Source: JAVBLU01 sp031553225
Lineage (GTDB): Bacteria; Bacillota; Clostridia; Christensenellales; UBA1750
DNA: 64,000 nucleotides
Reading direction: 5' to 3'
Assembly (NCBI GenBank): GCA_031553225.1
Contig: JAVBLU010000018.1
Location: forward strand, 115,668-179,667
The translations under genes and the position numbers were made by a program. This document shows, piece after piece, positions 1 to 9,113 of this stretch (within the stretch, counting starts at the first letter, position 1; each line of letters opens with the position of its first letter). The notes under the pieces are model-generated. The model worked only from the letters and a program-made list of their open reading frames with translations. It made no database searches and was not told the DNA's origin.

Positions 1-1
1 C

Positions 2-604
2 GGTGGCTCCGTGCTGATGGAGGTGGCGGCGTACCCGTTCAGCAAGCGGTTTGGCTGGTTGGCGGACAAGTACGGCGTCTCCTGGCAAATCAGCCTTACA
101 GGGCGCAAACAAACGATCTCGCCGTACCTGATGTTCACCGAGCAGGTCTGCGGCAGGGCCGAAGAAGCGATGAGGTTTTATTGCGGCGTTTTCAGCAACA
201 GCCGGATCATGGACATCCGCCGTTACGGCAAGGATGCTGACGGGGCGGAGGGAACGGTGTTGTTCGCCAGTTTTCAGTTGGATGGCCAGCCATTTATGGC
301 GGCGGACAGCGCCTATCCGCACGGGTTCACGTTTAACGAGGGAATATCCTTTTGCGTTTCCTGCCGCGATCAGGCGGAAATCGATACCCTTTGGGATCGG
401 CTGAGCGATGGCGGCGAGGAGCAGCCTTGCGGCTGGCTAAAGGACCGGTTCGGGGTTTCGTGGCAGATCATCCCCCACAACACCGAAAAGCTGGGCGATT
501 CCGCCGACCCCGTCAGGGCCGGGCGTGTGAACGCGGCGCTGATGACGATGAAAAAGATCAACCTGCGGTTGTTGCAGGATGCGTATGACGGCATGGAACA
601 ATGA
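2..604 (+). CDS. Two-domain VOC (PhnB-like) protein, 5' end missing
   Basis: The frame is already open at base 2, so the true start lies before the window. The first visible residues (YPFSKRFGW, DKYGVSWQI) are the C-terminal signature of one PhnB-like VOC domain. A second, complete domain follows, starting at TISPYLMF and ending KDRFGVSWQII. VOC domains of this type form paired beta-alpha-beta-beta-beta units, and members include glyoxalases, antibiotic-binding proteins and many uncharacterised proteins. The substrate cannot be told from sequence. The stop codon overlaps the start of the next gene in an ATGA arrangement, which suggests translational coupling. A single-domain relative is encoded at 56287-56697. 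Confidence 0.85.
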   Translation, partial: GGSVLMEVAAYPFSKRFGWLADKYGVSWQISLTGRKQTISPYLMFTEQVCGRAEEAMRFYCGVFSNSRIMDIRRYGKDADGAEGTVLFASFQLDGQPFMAADSAYPHGFTFNEGISFCVSCRDQAEIDTLWDRLSDGGEEQPCGWLKDRFGVSWQIIPHNTEKLGDSADPVRAGRVNAALMTMKKINLRLLQDAYDGMEQ

Positions 605-1080
605 AGATGATGCAAGCGGAAACCACGCTCCAGTTCCGCAAGGCCCTGCCGCAGGATGCCGGGCCAATCAAGGTGCTGGCGCAGCGCGTCGCCCGGCACA
701 ACTATATTCCGTTCCTGGGCGCCGAGATGGTAAGCGCATTCATCGACGGCGGAATGTCGGACCAAGAGATTGACGACGGCCTCGACGGCTGCACGGTGAT
801 GCTTTCCGGCGGCTGCATCCTCGGTTTTGCGATCACGAAGGCCGACCTGCTGCACCTGATCATGGTGGACGTTCCGTTTCAGGGCAATGGCTACGGCGGC
901 AAGCTGCTGGAGCACACCGAGAGGGAGCTGTTCCAGACATACGCGGTCATTCGGCTTCAGTCCTTCCGGCAGAACGCGGGTGCGGTGCGGTTCTATCTGA
1001 GAAAAGGCTGGCACGTCATCGCGGAGGAGGCCTTCGAGGAGACGGGGACCATGCTGACCCTTGAAAAGACCAGGACGTGA
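601..1080 (+). CDS. GNAT-family N-acetyltransferase
   Basis: A 159-residue cytosolic protein with the GNAT fold. The acetyl-CoA pyrophosphate-binding motif A is visible as QGNGYG at residues 94-99, after the beta strand LLHLIMVDV. The C-terminal part (NAGAVRFYLRKGW) is the usual motif B. It should move an acetyl group from acetyl-CoA to an amine, but the acceptor is unknown. The start ATG at 601 overlaps the stop of the VOC gene. An in-frame ATG at 607 is an alternative start. The pair VOC-GNAT is typical of small resistance or detoxification operons, which is inference only. Confidence 0.88.
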   Translation: MKMMQAETTLQFRKALPQDAGPIKVLAQRVARHNYIPFLGAEMVSAFIDGGMSDQEIDDGLDGCTVMLSGGCILGFAITKADLLHLIMVDVPFQGNGYGGKLLEHTERELFQTYAVIRLQSFRQNAGAVRFYLRKGWHVIAEEAFEETGTMLTLEKTRT

Positions 1081-1155
1081 AGGACGCGGGCCGGAAGACG
1101 GCCGCTGCCACGCCGCCGTCCGCACGGTTGGCGATATATGAGCGGGGCATGACCG

Positions 1156-2214
1156 CTAGTCGCCGCGTACGACGCTCAGCACCATCGACACGATGCTGTG
1201 CGCGCCGTTTTTTTCCTGCGCGATGTAGGCGGTGGTCGCCAGGGCGTACGAGGTGTCCATGTCGATGAACCGCGCCGCGTCGTCCGCGGCGATGAGCGCG
1301 GTCCGGTCCCCGCCGCCGTAGCAGCACAGCTTTGTGCCGCCGTCCGTGGCGAAGGCCAGCGCGCCCATATCCACCACGCGCGCCCAGGTAACGTCGGAGG
1401 CTGTGAGGAACACGTCCTGCGTCCCCAGCGACCAGGCGTACAGCCCCTCGTCCGTCAGGGCGGGCGGCCATGCCGTCCTGCAGAAGGAAAGCGTCGCGCG
1501 GGACGCTGCCGCCCAGCGTATAAAGGGCCGGGGCAAACGCTTCGGGTTCGCCTGCCTGCGCGCGTGCAGGATCTCCGGCCCGCATAATCTGTACGCCCCG
1601 CCGCGCGCGGTGTTCACCGGACGCGCGGCATAGTTGGCCGAGCAGGCATAGGTGGCATAGGGCGCATACACGCGGTCAAGAGCGATGGGGGGTGCATCTT
1701 GCCAACGCTGAAATCGTCATCGTCCGTGTCCCATACGTCCAGTGCCTGCAGCATGGGCGTTCCGCCGCCGTCGTGCGTGAGGAATGCGGCGTACTGAGGC
1801 CACCGGCCCGGTGCGAGCGCCGGCATGGGCAGATGGTCCGAGGTGATCGCTCCTTCGGCCACGCATTCCGCCCGCGCGCCTCCGCCGGTCGCCAGCGTCA
1901 TGAGGCGGTAGGTCCCCGAGCGCGTTTGTGGGCTGTACGCATTTTCGAAAAAATATGCGCGGAACTTCGATCCCTCGCAAACGCCGGCGATTTGGCGGCT
2001 CTGCGCGGTTACATACAGCGTCCTTGCCGTTTGCGCCAGACGATCCACGATCAGGAGCTGGTCGCTCTGCCCGCCGCGCAGAACAAAGGTGAGATCATGG
2101 TATACGCGTTGCCGCCGCGCCGGGCGCGCCCTGGCCGCACGCGCATAAGGCGGCGGCTAGCATGAACAAGAGCGGCGGCAAGAGCGCTTATCGGTGACTG
2201 GCGGAGCGTTTCAT
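1156..2214 (-). pseudogene. Frameshifted lipoprotein gene, unknown function
   Basis: Coding signal can be followed along the minus strand only by changing frame several times. A likely start is ATG at 2214 (AAGG just upstream), then a hydrophobic stretch (ISALAAALV), then in another frame MLAAALCACG, which looks like a lipoprotein signal with its Cys. It continues as VYHDLTFVLRGGQSDQ in a third frame to about 1690, and shifts again near 1690, 1560 and 1465 before ending at 1156. The encoded body is rich in beta-strand-like segments (SGTYRLMTLATGG, GLYAWSLGTQDVFL), resembling a secreted beta-propeller, but no family is recognised. Neighbouring genes are intact, so decay is more likely than random sequencing error. 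This is not proven. Confidence 0.6.
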
Positions 2215-2331
2215 GATAACCTTCATGCGCGCAAATCCAGCGGCGGCTATGGCTCGGCGCGCCCATCGGCAACGCGCTTCGCTCACCGGCGCGGCCGCCC
2301 TCTCCCGTCAGTCCGGCAGCCACGGGCGGTT

Positions 2332-3294
2332 TCAGGGATGGACGAGGATTGTGTCGCCCGCGCTCAGGGGCAGGAATATGTCGCGGCACCATCGCCCCAC
2401 CGCCCCGCCGAACCATGCCCAGTCCTTCGCACGTTCATACTGGCTGGCGATGAACAGCAAGACCTGCAGCGCAAAGTACGGCTCCACGTACCGAAAGTCC
2501 ACCCGTGTGCCCGCAACCGCCTCGTATCCGTCGATGAGCGCCCGGCGCTCTGGCTCAGTGCTCCAATGCCCGTACAGCGAGCCGATATCCATGTGAATGT
2601 GGCTGTACCCGCACAGGCAGAAGTCGATGGGCGATACCGCGCCGTTACGGACAATCAGATTGGCGGCGGACAGGTCGCTGTGGACGATGCATGGACCGCC
2701 AGGCATTGCGTCAAGCTCGTCCATGCGGGCGCGGATCTTTGCCAGCGCTCCCTGCATGCATGCGCATTGCTCCGCCGTGATGGCCGACGCATCGGCGGCT
2801 TTTGCAACGCTGGCAGCGATGCGGGGCAGCATGCCCGGGCCGTATGCGTAGCGCTGCAGCGCGGCAGTGACGCCCTGTGCGTGCCTGTGCATCTTCGCCG
2901 TCATCTCGCCCACGCGCCGCAGCAGATCCTGTGTTGCGCCCGCGTGCTCCAGGGTTTCTCCCTCCAGCCATGTCAGCGCGGTGACGGGCGTGCCGTCGCT
3001 CAGCATGCCGACAAGCCTGCCGCCGACACATTCGACAGGCGTCTGCATGGGTATGTCGGTTCCCGCCCGCAGCGAGGCGATGAACGCCATCTCGCCGCCA
3101 AGAAGCTCCGCCGTATGTCCGGTCACGCCGAACATGCCCAGCGTGAACCCCGCCGCCGGCCTGTGGATGCGAAGCACATATGTCTCCCCGTCCACGACGC
3201 GATAGGTTGCGTTCTCATTGTGACGGATGAGCTGCGCATTCGGCGCGGTAAACGGATAAAGCCGAAGGGCCTCGGCCAGCAACTCTTCTGACAT
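2332..3294 (-). CDS. Aminoglycoside phosphotransferase-fold kinase (APH/choline kinase family)
   Basis: A 320-residue protein of the APH family (homoserine kinase II / choline kinase / aminoglycoside kinase fold). The Brenner motif is HSDLSAAN at residues 205-212, giving catalytic D207 and N212, and the metal-binding Asp is D224 in PIDF. The N-terminal lobe has the expected strands (ENATYRVV, YVLRIHRP). The family transfers phosphate from ATP to a small-molecule hydroxyl, and homologues act on sugars, amino alcohols and antibiotics. The substrate is not predictable here. It is transcribed divergently from the AraC regulator across about 265 bp, which may mean shared control. Confidence 0.88.
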   Translation of the reverse strand: MSEELLAEALRLYPFTAPNAQLIRHNENATYRVVDGETYVLRIHRPAAGFTLGMFGVTGHTAELLGGEMAFIASLRAGTDIPMQTPVECVGGRLVGMLSDGTPVTALTWLEGETLEHAGATQDLLRRVGEMTAKMHRHAQGVTAALQRYAYGPGMLPRIAASVAKAADASAITAEQCACMQGALAKIRARMDELDAMPGGPCIVHSDLSAANLIVRNGAVSPIDFCLCGYSHIHMDIGSLYGHWSTEPERRALIDGYEAVAGTRVDFRYVEPYFALQVLLFIASQYERAKDWAWFGGAVGRWCRDIFLPLSAGDTILVHP

Positions 3295-3559
3295 GGCTGC
3301 CTCGCTTTCTTGTGGCCGCCGCAGGGTGCGCGTCCGCGGTAATCGGATCGCTCCGCTTGCCGGCGACAGGGTTCTGCGGCCCGTTCAGGGTGCAAAACAT
3401 GCGGTCCCGGGGGCCGCCTTTGCACAGGCCCGGCCGTGGAAGGCGGCCCGCGGAAAACGGCGGCGGGCCGTGATGGAAAAATCGCAAGAAATGTGAAGAA
3501 CGCGGCCCTCTTTTGTGATACGATGCGAGCATAACAAAAGAAGAAAGGGGGAGCTGGGG

Positions 3560-4423
3560 GTGGAGCGCGACCGCATCAGGCAGGCGCTGCAGTACATCGA
3601 CGAACACCTGGATCAGCCGCTCACCTACGAGATGGTGGCGCAGCACATGCACTTCTCCGCTTACTACTTCCACAGGCTGTTCTCGGCGGTGGTGGGCCGG
3701 AGCATCGCGGCGCATGTGCGGGAGCGGCGGCTGATGAAGGCCTGCCGGATGCTCGCCGCGCCGGGCGGGACGGTGCTGGACATCTGCCTTGCCTGCGGGT
3801 TTTCTTCGCCGCAGGCGTTTGCTCGCGCGTTTAAGGCGGCGCATGGCTGCTCTCCCGGCGCATACCGCAGGAAAGGCGGCGCCCCGCCGGTGATGCCGGA
3901 AGTGGACGAGATGGTGCGGCGCTTTACGAACCGGCTAGAAGGGGGCGTTCTTGTGCATCCAAGGCTGATCAGGAGGGGGAGGCTGTTCGTTGCCGGCGTT
4001 ACCGGCGACGGCGGCAAAACGGGCGAGGTTTGGGAGACGTTCATGCGCCTGCAGCAGAGCATAGGGCTGCCGAATCGCCTGTCTGACAACGGATATGAGG
4101 TGCGCGTGTATGATGACGGCGTGAATCACTGCGACTGCCACGTAGGGCTTTGCGTACGTGGCAGGCGGGTGGATCCGGCGTTTTCGGTGATGGAACTGCC
4201 CGCGTCGGAGTACGCGGCCTTCGACGTGTATGTAAGCCAGGGCTACGACAGCGAGAACGGCGCCATGAACCGGTGGCTGAAGGACAACGAGCAGGGCTAT
4301 GCCGAACGGCTGCTGGACGGACGGCATTACGCCGTGGAGTTTTACGACGAGCGCTTCCACGGCGAGGAGGACGGATCCATCGTGGAGATATGGATCCCGG
4401 TTGAAAAGACGGCGGCCGGGTGA
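3560..4423 (+). CDS. AraC-family regulator with GyrI-like ligand domain
   Basis: About 287 residues. The N-terminal 105 residues are a double helix-turn-helix AraC domain (YIDEHLDQPLTYEMVA, then ACGFSSPQAFARAFKAAHG). The rest is a GyrI-like/SOUL-type effector-binding domain, as in the SoxS/Rob-like and BltR-like regulators that sense drugs or small molecules. I chose the GTG at 3560 because AAAGGGGGAG lies about 7 bases before it. An in-frame ATG at 3515 would add 15 residues that fit the domain poorly. Its target may be the divergent phosphotransferase gene or the downstream sulfatase. No operator was identified. Confidence 0.9.
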   Translation: MERDRIRQALQYIDEHLDQPLTYEMVAQHMHFSAYYFHRLFSAVVGRSIAAHVRERRLMKACRMLAAPGGTVLDICLACGFSSPQAFARAFKAAHGCSPGAYRRKGGAPPVMPEVDEMVRRFTNRLEGGVLVHPRLIRRGRLFVAGVTGDGGKTGEVWETFMRLQQSIGLPNRLSDNGYEVRVYDDGVNHCDCHVGLCVRGRRVDPAFSVMELPASEYAAFDVYVSQGYDSENGAMNRWLKDNEQGYAERLLDGRHYAVEFYDERFHGEEDGSIVEIWIPVEKTAAG

Positions 4424-4548
4424 CCGGACGCCCGGGCCCAAGGGCGGCGCGGCGCGCGATTGCGGCGCAAGGAGAGGGCGCGCTGCATGATAGGATGCGC
4501 CCGGGACATGGCCGTACCGCGCGGCGCTTTTGCGCGGGCGCGCGGGCA

Positions 4549-4577
4549 TGGCTTTTTGTTGCGGCTCCGGATATAAT
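4549..4577 (+). promoter_or_regulatory. Probable sigma-A promoter of the first sulfatase gene
   Basis: A perfect -10 box TATAAT at 4572-4577 lies 17 bases after a weak -35 (TGGCTT). It leaves about 120 bases of leader before the ATG at 4706. Confidence 0.4.
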
Positions 4578-4705
4578 GGCAAAGGGGCGGGGAAGAGCCG
4601 CGCGCCCTTGGCCGCTGGCGCTGTGGCTACGGCTTTGCCGCCATCGCGCGCCTGATGGAAGGAAACGGATGCCAACGCAGAACACGAGCGCGGGAGGTAG
4701 TGCCC

Positions 4706-6163
4706 ATGAGGCCGAACTTTCTGGTGTTTATGACCGACCACCAGCGCGGAGATATGCAGCCGCCCTATGGGAAAATTCACACGCCCAACCTTGCGCGGCT
4801 GTACGCAAACGGCGTGGGCTTTACGCGCGCGTACTGCCCCTCGCCCCATTGCTGCCCCAGCCGGGCCACGTTCTTTTCGGGGCTGTATCCCTCCATGCAC
4901 GGGGTATGGAACAACGTCAACGTGTCCAACACGCTCTCGCGTGGGCTGCACGACGGCGTGCGCCTGTTCTCGCAGGATCTGCGGGAGGCGGGTTATCGGC
5001 TGTATTTCTCCGGCAAGTGGCATGTGAGCGACGTGGAGGGGCCGGAGCACCGCGGGTTTGAGAACATCCATCCCGGCCCCCGGCCTCTGCGGCCATACGA
5101 GAACCTGCCGGACACGCGCGAGTGGGCGACCTACAGGGATGGAGCCCGCCGGTTGTGCGATGTGGACGCGCCCCGGGTTCCCGGCGAAATCAAGCGCAGC
5201 GGGTATACGCACTATAAGCAGTACGGCATCCATGAGAACCCTTTTAAGGACGCCGATGTGGTGGACGCGGCGCTGCGCAAGCTGGACGACATGCCGCAAA
5301 ACGAACCGTTCTTTATGTACGTGGGCACGCTTGGCCCGCACGACCCGTACTTTGTACCGCAGCGGTTTTTGGATATGTACCCCGCCGCGTCGATCCGCCT
5401 GCCGGAGAGCCATAACGACGCCATGGCCGACAAGCCTGCGCTCTACAGGCGTACGGCCGCTTTCTATAGCCAGCTGTCGCCCGAGGAGCACATCGAATCC
5501 ATCCGCCACTATTACGCCTTCTGCACATACGAGGATTACCTGTTTGGACGGCTGCTGGACAAGCTTCAGGCGCACGGGCAGCTGGACAATACGGTGGTCA
5601 TCTACAACTCCGACCACGGCGACTATGTGGGCAGCCACGGCCTGTGGGCGAAGGGACTGCCCTGTTTTCACGAGGCGTACCACGTCTGTTCCGTGGTTGG
5701 GTACGGCGGCGTGGCGGCCAAGGGGCGGGCGGTGGACGATTTCATCTCGCTGGCCGATTACGCGCCCTCCATTTTGGAGCTGGCGGGGGTCTCCTCGCCC
5801 GCGCCCTTCGCGGGGCGCTCCTTCGCGCCCTTCCTGCGCGGCGAGAGCGTGAGCGGCTGGCGGCAGGAGATGTACACCCAAACGAACGGCAACGAGGTGT
5901 ACGGCATCCAGCGCAGCGTGTTTGACCGCCGCTATAAATACGTGTTCAACACGTTCGATTTTGACGAGCTGTACGACCTTCAGCACGACCCGCATGAGAT
6001 GAAGAACCTGATCGGCCGGCCGCAGATGCAGCCGGTGGTGCGCGCAATGTGCGAGAGGATGTGGCGCTTCGCCTACGACAACAAGGACAACATTGTAAAC
6101 CCGTACATCATGACGGCGTTTGCCCCGCACGGGCCCGGCGTGATCTTTCAGGGCGAAAAATGA
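4706..6163 (+). CDS. Type I sulfatase, predicted cytoplasmic
   Basis: A 485-residue alkaline-phosphatase-superfamily sulfatase that hydrolyses sulfate esters. The signature C-x-P-S-R is CCPSR at residues 49-53, and C49 would be converted to formylglycine. The N-terminal metal-binding strand is FLVFMTDHQRGD, the mid-protein KWH motif is present (FSGKWHV), and the second metal site is NSDHGD. There is no signal peptide, so it should act inside the cell on imported substrates. The start at 4706 is chosen for GGGAGG about 8 bases upstream. An earlier ATG at 4655 lacks support. Overall pattern resembles choline-sulfatase or heparan/iduronate-type enzymes, but specificity is unknown. It converges on the glycosyltransferase with only 21 bases between. 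Confidence 0.93.
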   Translation: MRPNFLVFMTDHQRGDMQPPYGKIHTPNLARLYANGVGFTRAYCPSPHCCPSRATFFSGLYPSMHGVWNNVNVSNTLSRGLHDGVRLFSQDLREAGYRLYFSGKWHVSDVEGPEHRGFENIHPGPRPLRPYENLPDTREWATYRDGARRLCDVDAPRVPGEIKRSGYTHYKQYGIHENPFKDADVVDAALRKLDDMPQNEPFFMYVGTLGPHDPYFVPQRFLDMYPAASIRLPESHNDAMADKPALYRRTAAFYSQLSPEEHIESIRHYYAFCTYEDYLFGRLLDKLQAHGQLDNTVVIYNSDHGDYVGSHGLWAKGLPCFHEAYHVCSVVGYGGVAAKGRAVDDFISLADYAPSILELAGVSSPAPFAGRSFAPFLRGESVSGWRQEMYTQTNGNEVYGIQRSVFDRRYKYVFNTFDFDELYDLQHDPHEMKNLIGRPQMQPVVRAMCERMWRFAYDNKDNIVNPYIMTAFAPHGPGVIFQGEK

Positions 6164-6184
6164 TGCCGGGCGCAGGGAGGCGCG

Positions 6185-7294
6185 TCAGCCAAGCATGCTG
6201 CGCAGCGCGTCCATGCATGTGTCCGCCATCCGTTCAATGGTGTGAGAGGCGACGACTTTCCGCGCGTCCTGCCCGAGCGCGACGAGGTCTTCCGCGGCGA
6301 GCGCTTCCATGACGGACACAAAGGCGGCGGGCTGATCGTCCGGCACGATGCGCACGCTGGGGCCGGCGAACGTGAGCGCCGCCACGCATTTGTCCGTGGA
6401 GACGACCGGCAACCCGAAGGCGAGCGCCTCGTTGACGACCAGCCCCCAAATGTCCTCGTGGGTGGGCAGCACGAAGATGTCGCTGGCCTGGTAATACCGG
6501 CGCAGCTCCTCCTTCTTTTGAAACGGCAGGATCCATACGTTGGAAGCGCCGGCGGCCAGCTGTTCGTACAGGGGCTGTTCCGGGCCGCCGCCTATGAGGA
6601 GCAGTCCGGCGTCCGGCCGTGGCCGCGCCGTCCATTCGCGCAACAGCCCCAGAAACCCCTTGCGCGGGATGAACTGCCCGACGGCGACGTAGAGCGTGCG
6701 CACATCAAAGCCGAGCGACAGCCGCAGGGCCGCCTTTTCCTGCGGGCCAAGCGCGCCGTCGGGCAGCTCGGCCTGCGCGAGCGAAGCGAAGGGATAGTGG
6801 TGGATGCGCTCGGACACGGCCCCGTAGTGCAGCAGGTATCGGTCCGTCTGGCTGCCGCTGGAGAGCCAGTAGCGCGCTCCGCCGATGAAAAAGCGTTTGA
6901 CGCGCGCGGCGAGCGGGTTCTCTGCGGTACGCGGCATGCCCCCGTCTACGCTGAGTACGAAGGGAATGTTGCGGATTTTGAGCCACAGGATGGCCAGCAT
7001 GCACGTCGGCGAGCCATACTGGGCCATCACGACCAGGTCGTAGCGCTTGCGCGGCAGATGCCGAACCACGGACAGATGCAGAGCATTGTCGCGTCCTCCG
7101 GGGCGCGCGTTCAGCGTAATGGCCCGGTACCCCTGTCCTTCGGGGATGTGCCAGGCCGCGTGGCGGTCGGCGGCGGAGGGGCGTTCATACACCACCGTCA
7201 GCTCACATTGGCGCGATAGCTCCGTAAAAAAGGCAACGCGGTATGGCGAGGGGATATTCGTCAGGAAGAGAACGCTCATCCGGTTGTCGTTCAA
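6185..7294 (-). CDS. GT4-family glycosyltransferase
   Basis: About 369 residues with the GT-B fold of family 4. The N-terminal domain starts SVLFLTNIPSPYRVAFF, as in WbuB/PglH-like enzymes. The C-terminal domain carries the nucleotide-sugar region VGQFIPRKG, then the E-x7-E-type motif HEDIWGLVVNEALAFGLPVV. It should add a sugar from an NDP donor to a lipid or polysaccharide acceptor on the cytosolic face. Two starts are possible: TTG at 7294 has AAGGAGG 9 bases upstream, while ATG at 7279 has the more usual N-terminus but poorer spacing. It has its own promoter at 7393-7421 and no glycan-synthesis neighbours. Confidence 0.9.
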   Translation of the reverse strand: MNDNRMSVLFLTNIPSPYRVAFFTELSRQCELTVVYERPSAADRHAAWHIPEGQGYRAITLNARPGGRDNALHLSVVRHLPRKRYDLVVMAQYGSPTCMLAILWLKIRNIPFVLSVDGGMPRTAENPLAARVKRFFIGGARYWLSSGSQTDRYLLHYGAVSERIHHYPFASLAQAELPDGALGPQEKAALRLSLGFDVRTLYVAVGQFIPRKGFLGLLREWTARPRPDAGLLLIGGGPEQPLYEQLAAGASNVWILPFQKKEELRRYYQASDIFVLPTHEDIWGLVVNEALAFGLPVVSTDKCVAALTFAGPSVRIVPDDQPAAFVSVMEALAAEDLVALGQDARKVVASHTIERMADTCMDALRSMLG

Positions 7295-7392
7295 CGTACA
7301 TGACCTCCTTGCGGCGGACGTAAGGACACAGGCCGCAAGCGGTCCCCTGCGGCGTGTGCAGGGCGCGGACATCCGGCGCGGCATACAGCCAA

Positions 7393-7421
7393 ATTGTAGC
7401 ATACGTGAGGAAGCCCGGCAA
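7393..7421 (-). promoter_or_regulatory. Sigma-A promoter of the GT4 gene
   Basis: Read on the minus strand: TTGCCG, 17-base spacer, TACAAT. Transcription would start near 7386 and leave a leader of about 90 bases before the TTG start. Confidence 0.6.
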
Positions 7422-7609
7422 GCTGAGAAGGCCGTGCGCTTGACCAGGCAAAACAGGCGGACGCACACCGGGCGCGTATGGCATTGCGCCGAACTTGCGC
7501 GCGCCGCTCATGCCGGTGCTGCGCCGCGCGGCCGAAGCGTCGCCCTCCCGCGCGGGGGAGCCCTGCCGATGGGCGTTAACAGCGGAACGGGAGACCGTAG
7601 CCTTTAGAG

Positions 7610-7689
7610 GAAGCCGCCCCTATGGAAGCGCCGTTTCAGGCGCCGCCACAGGGGCGGTGGTTGGCATAAGCGCGCCGCCGGGCGGCTTC
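7610..7689 (-). other. Structured 3' region with competing inverted repeats
   Basis: The 396-base gap between the FAD oxidoreductase and the GT4 gene has no gene. Just after the oxidoreductase stop, GAAGCCGCCC (7610-7619) is complementary to GGGCGGCTTC (7680-7689), enclosing 60 bases. The same left arm can instead pair its CCGCCCCT (7614-7621) with AGGGGCGG (7650-7657). An inner GGCGCC/GCGCC stem is also possible. There is no U-run, so this is not a classic terminator. It may be the 3' end structure of the long minus-strand operon. Confidence 0.45.
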
Positions 7690-7690
7690 G

Positions 7691-9076
7691 TCAGGCGCGC
7701 GTCATGGTCTTGCTGGTTTCCGTTTGGGGCAGGTAGGCATTTTGGGCGCGCAGCGAGGCGATGAGCGTCCGGGTGTCCAGCTCGCAGGCTGGCTGCCCGG
7801 TCGCGATGGACTGCACGGCCGCGGTGCCGGCCGCCTGGCCCATCATGCCGCACGCGGGCATCACGCGGATGGAGCCGTGCACCATGACGTCGCTGGAGTT
7901 GCACCGCCCGGCCACCCACAGGTTGCGGAAGCCGCGGGGCACCAGGATGCCGTACGGGATGCCGAAGCACTCGCCCACGCCCAGGCGGGCCGTGCGGTCC
8001 TTTTGTTCCATCATGGCGTCATAGGTGCTGCGCTCGCAGTCGTACATGTGAATATCCACAAATTTGTTGAACATGCCGATTTGGTCAGGGAACTGCCGCC
8101 TGGCCAAGTAGTCGTCGATGGTGAGCTCGTACTCGCCCACAATCCGGCGCGACTCGCGCACGCCCATCAGCGAGGCGGTGGCGACCAGCTCCAGGTTCTC
8201 GCATGTTTCAAAATATTTCTTCAGAAACGCTTCGTACTGCCGCGCGATTCGTCGGCCGGTGACCATGCCGTCGGACAGAGAACGCGTTTTGAGGGCGTTC
8301 AGGCCAAAGATGTGTCCGCCATTCATGTAGCCCGTTGTCTCGCCGTGGCGGGAAAGCCCCACAAACAGGCGGTCGCACTGTTCAAAGTTGCCCAGCGCAT
8401 ACTCCTTCTCCAGCAGCGCCACGCCTTCGGGGTTTTGCGAGTTGCGGTGCGGCCTGGACCAGTCCGCGCCGGCAAACAGTGCGCACAGCGTGGCGGGCAT
8501 GATGTTGGGGGTATCCCGACCGGCCTCGCGGCAGGCCGCGCCGCACAGGTCGGCCAGTACCGCGTCGCCGGTTGCGTCGATGAAGGCTTTGGCGGTGATG
8601 TAGCGGTAGCCCTCAACGCTGCTCGTCACGATGCCGCGCACCTCGCCGGCGGCGGGCGAAGCGTCCGCGTCGATCACGCGGGTGAAGAAGCGCACCTCCA
8701 CGCCCGCCTTGGCAGCCAACTCATCCAGCACGAGCTTAAGACCCTCCACGCGGAAGTTCGACCATACGTGGTAGTTTTTGCGCCAGGCATCCGGGTTGAT
8801 GCCCGGCCGCATGTAGCCGCGTTCGTACAGCGTGTCCACCAGCTCACGCATGAAGCCGCACACCAGGGCCCGCTCGCCGTCGCCCATCGGGTCAAAGGCC
8901 GCCACCAGGCCGGACGTGCCCATACCACCGAGGCAGCCCATGCCCTCCACCAGCAGCACCTTTGCCCCCAGCCGCGCCGCGCAGATTGCCGCCGCGCAGC
9001 CGCCCGGGCCGCCGCCCGCCACAACCAGGTCCCAGCCGCCCTCCTCGGGCATTTCGCGCACCAGCTTGTACGCCAC
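7691..9076 (-). CDS. FAD-dependent oxidoreductase (FAD_oxidored type), last gene of the uptake locus
   Basis: A 461-residue cytosolic flavoprotein. The Rossmann dinucleotide motif GGGPGGCAAA is near residues 21-30, followed by the E that binds ribose (LLVEGMGCLGGMG). The second FAD motif is AFIDATGDA, and the C-terminal FAD-binding segment is LWVAGRCNSS. The conserved family block is VRESRRIVGEYELTIDDY. Members are often annotated vaguely (xanthan lyase-like, FAD-dependent oxidoreductase) and occur in sugar-utilisation loci. The substrate is unknown. The start is GTG with AAAGGA upstream. It is a paralogue of the protein at 10967-12301, and both lie in the same operon flanking the permeases. 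Confidence 0.9.
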   Translation of the reverse strand: MAYKLVREMPEEGGWDLVVAGGGPGGCAAAICAARLGAKVLLVEGMGCLGGMGTSGLVAAFDPMGDGERALVCGFMRELVDTLYERGYMRPGINPDAWRKNYHVWSNFRVEGLKLVLDELAAKAGVEVRFFTRVIDADASPAAGEVRGIVTSSVEGYRYITAKAFIDATGDAVLADLCGAACREAGRDTPNIMPATLCALFAGADWSRPHRNSQNPEGVALLEKEYALGNFEQCDRLFVGLSRHGETTGYMNGGHIFGLNALKTRSLSDGMVTGRRIARQYEAFLKKYFETCENLELVATASLMGVRESRRIVGEYELTIDDYLARRQFPDQIGMFNKFVDIHMYDCERSTYDAMMEQKDRTARLGVGECFGIPYGILVPRGFRNLWVAGRCNSSDVMVHGSIRVMPACGMMGQAAGTAAVQSIATGQPACELDTRTLIASLRAQNAYLPQTETSKTMTRA

Positions 9077-9113
9077 AGCAAACCATCCTTTCCATCGTCC
9101 GCCCGGCGTGGGA

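Noticed and set aside
3935..6130. A 731-codon open frame on the minus strand opposite the sulfatase and AraC genes
   Set aside because: It is antisense to two clear genes, rich in His/Val/Arg with no domain, and exists because GC-rich third positions remove stop codons on the other strand.
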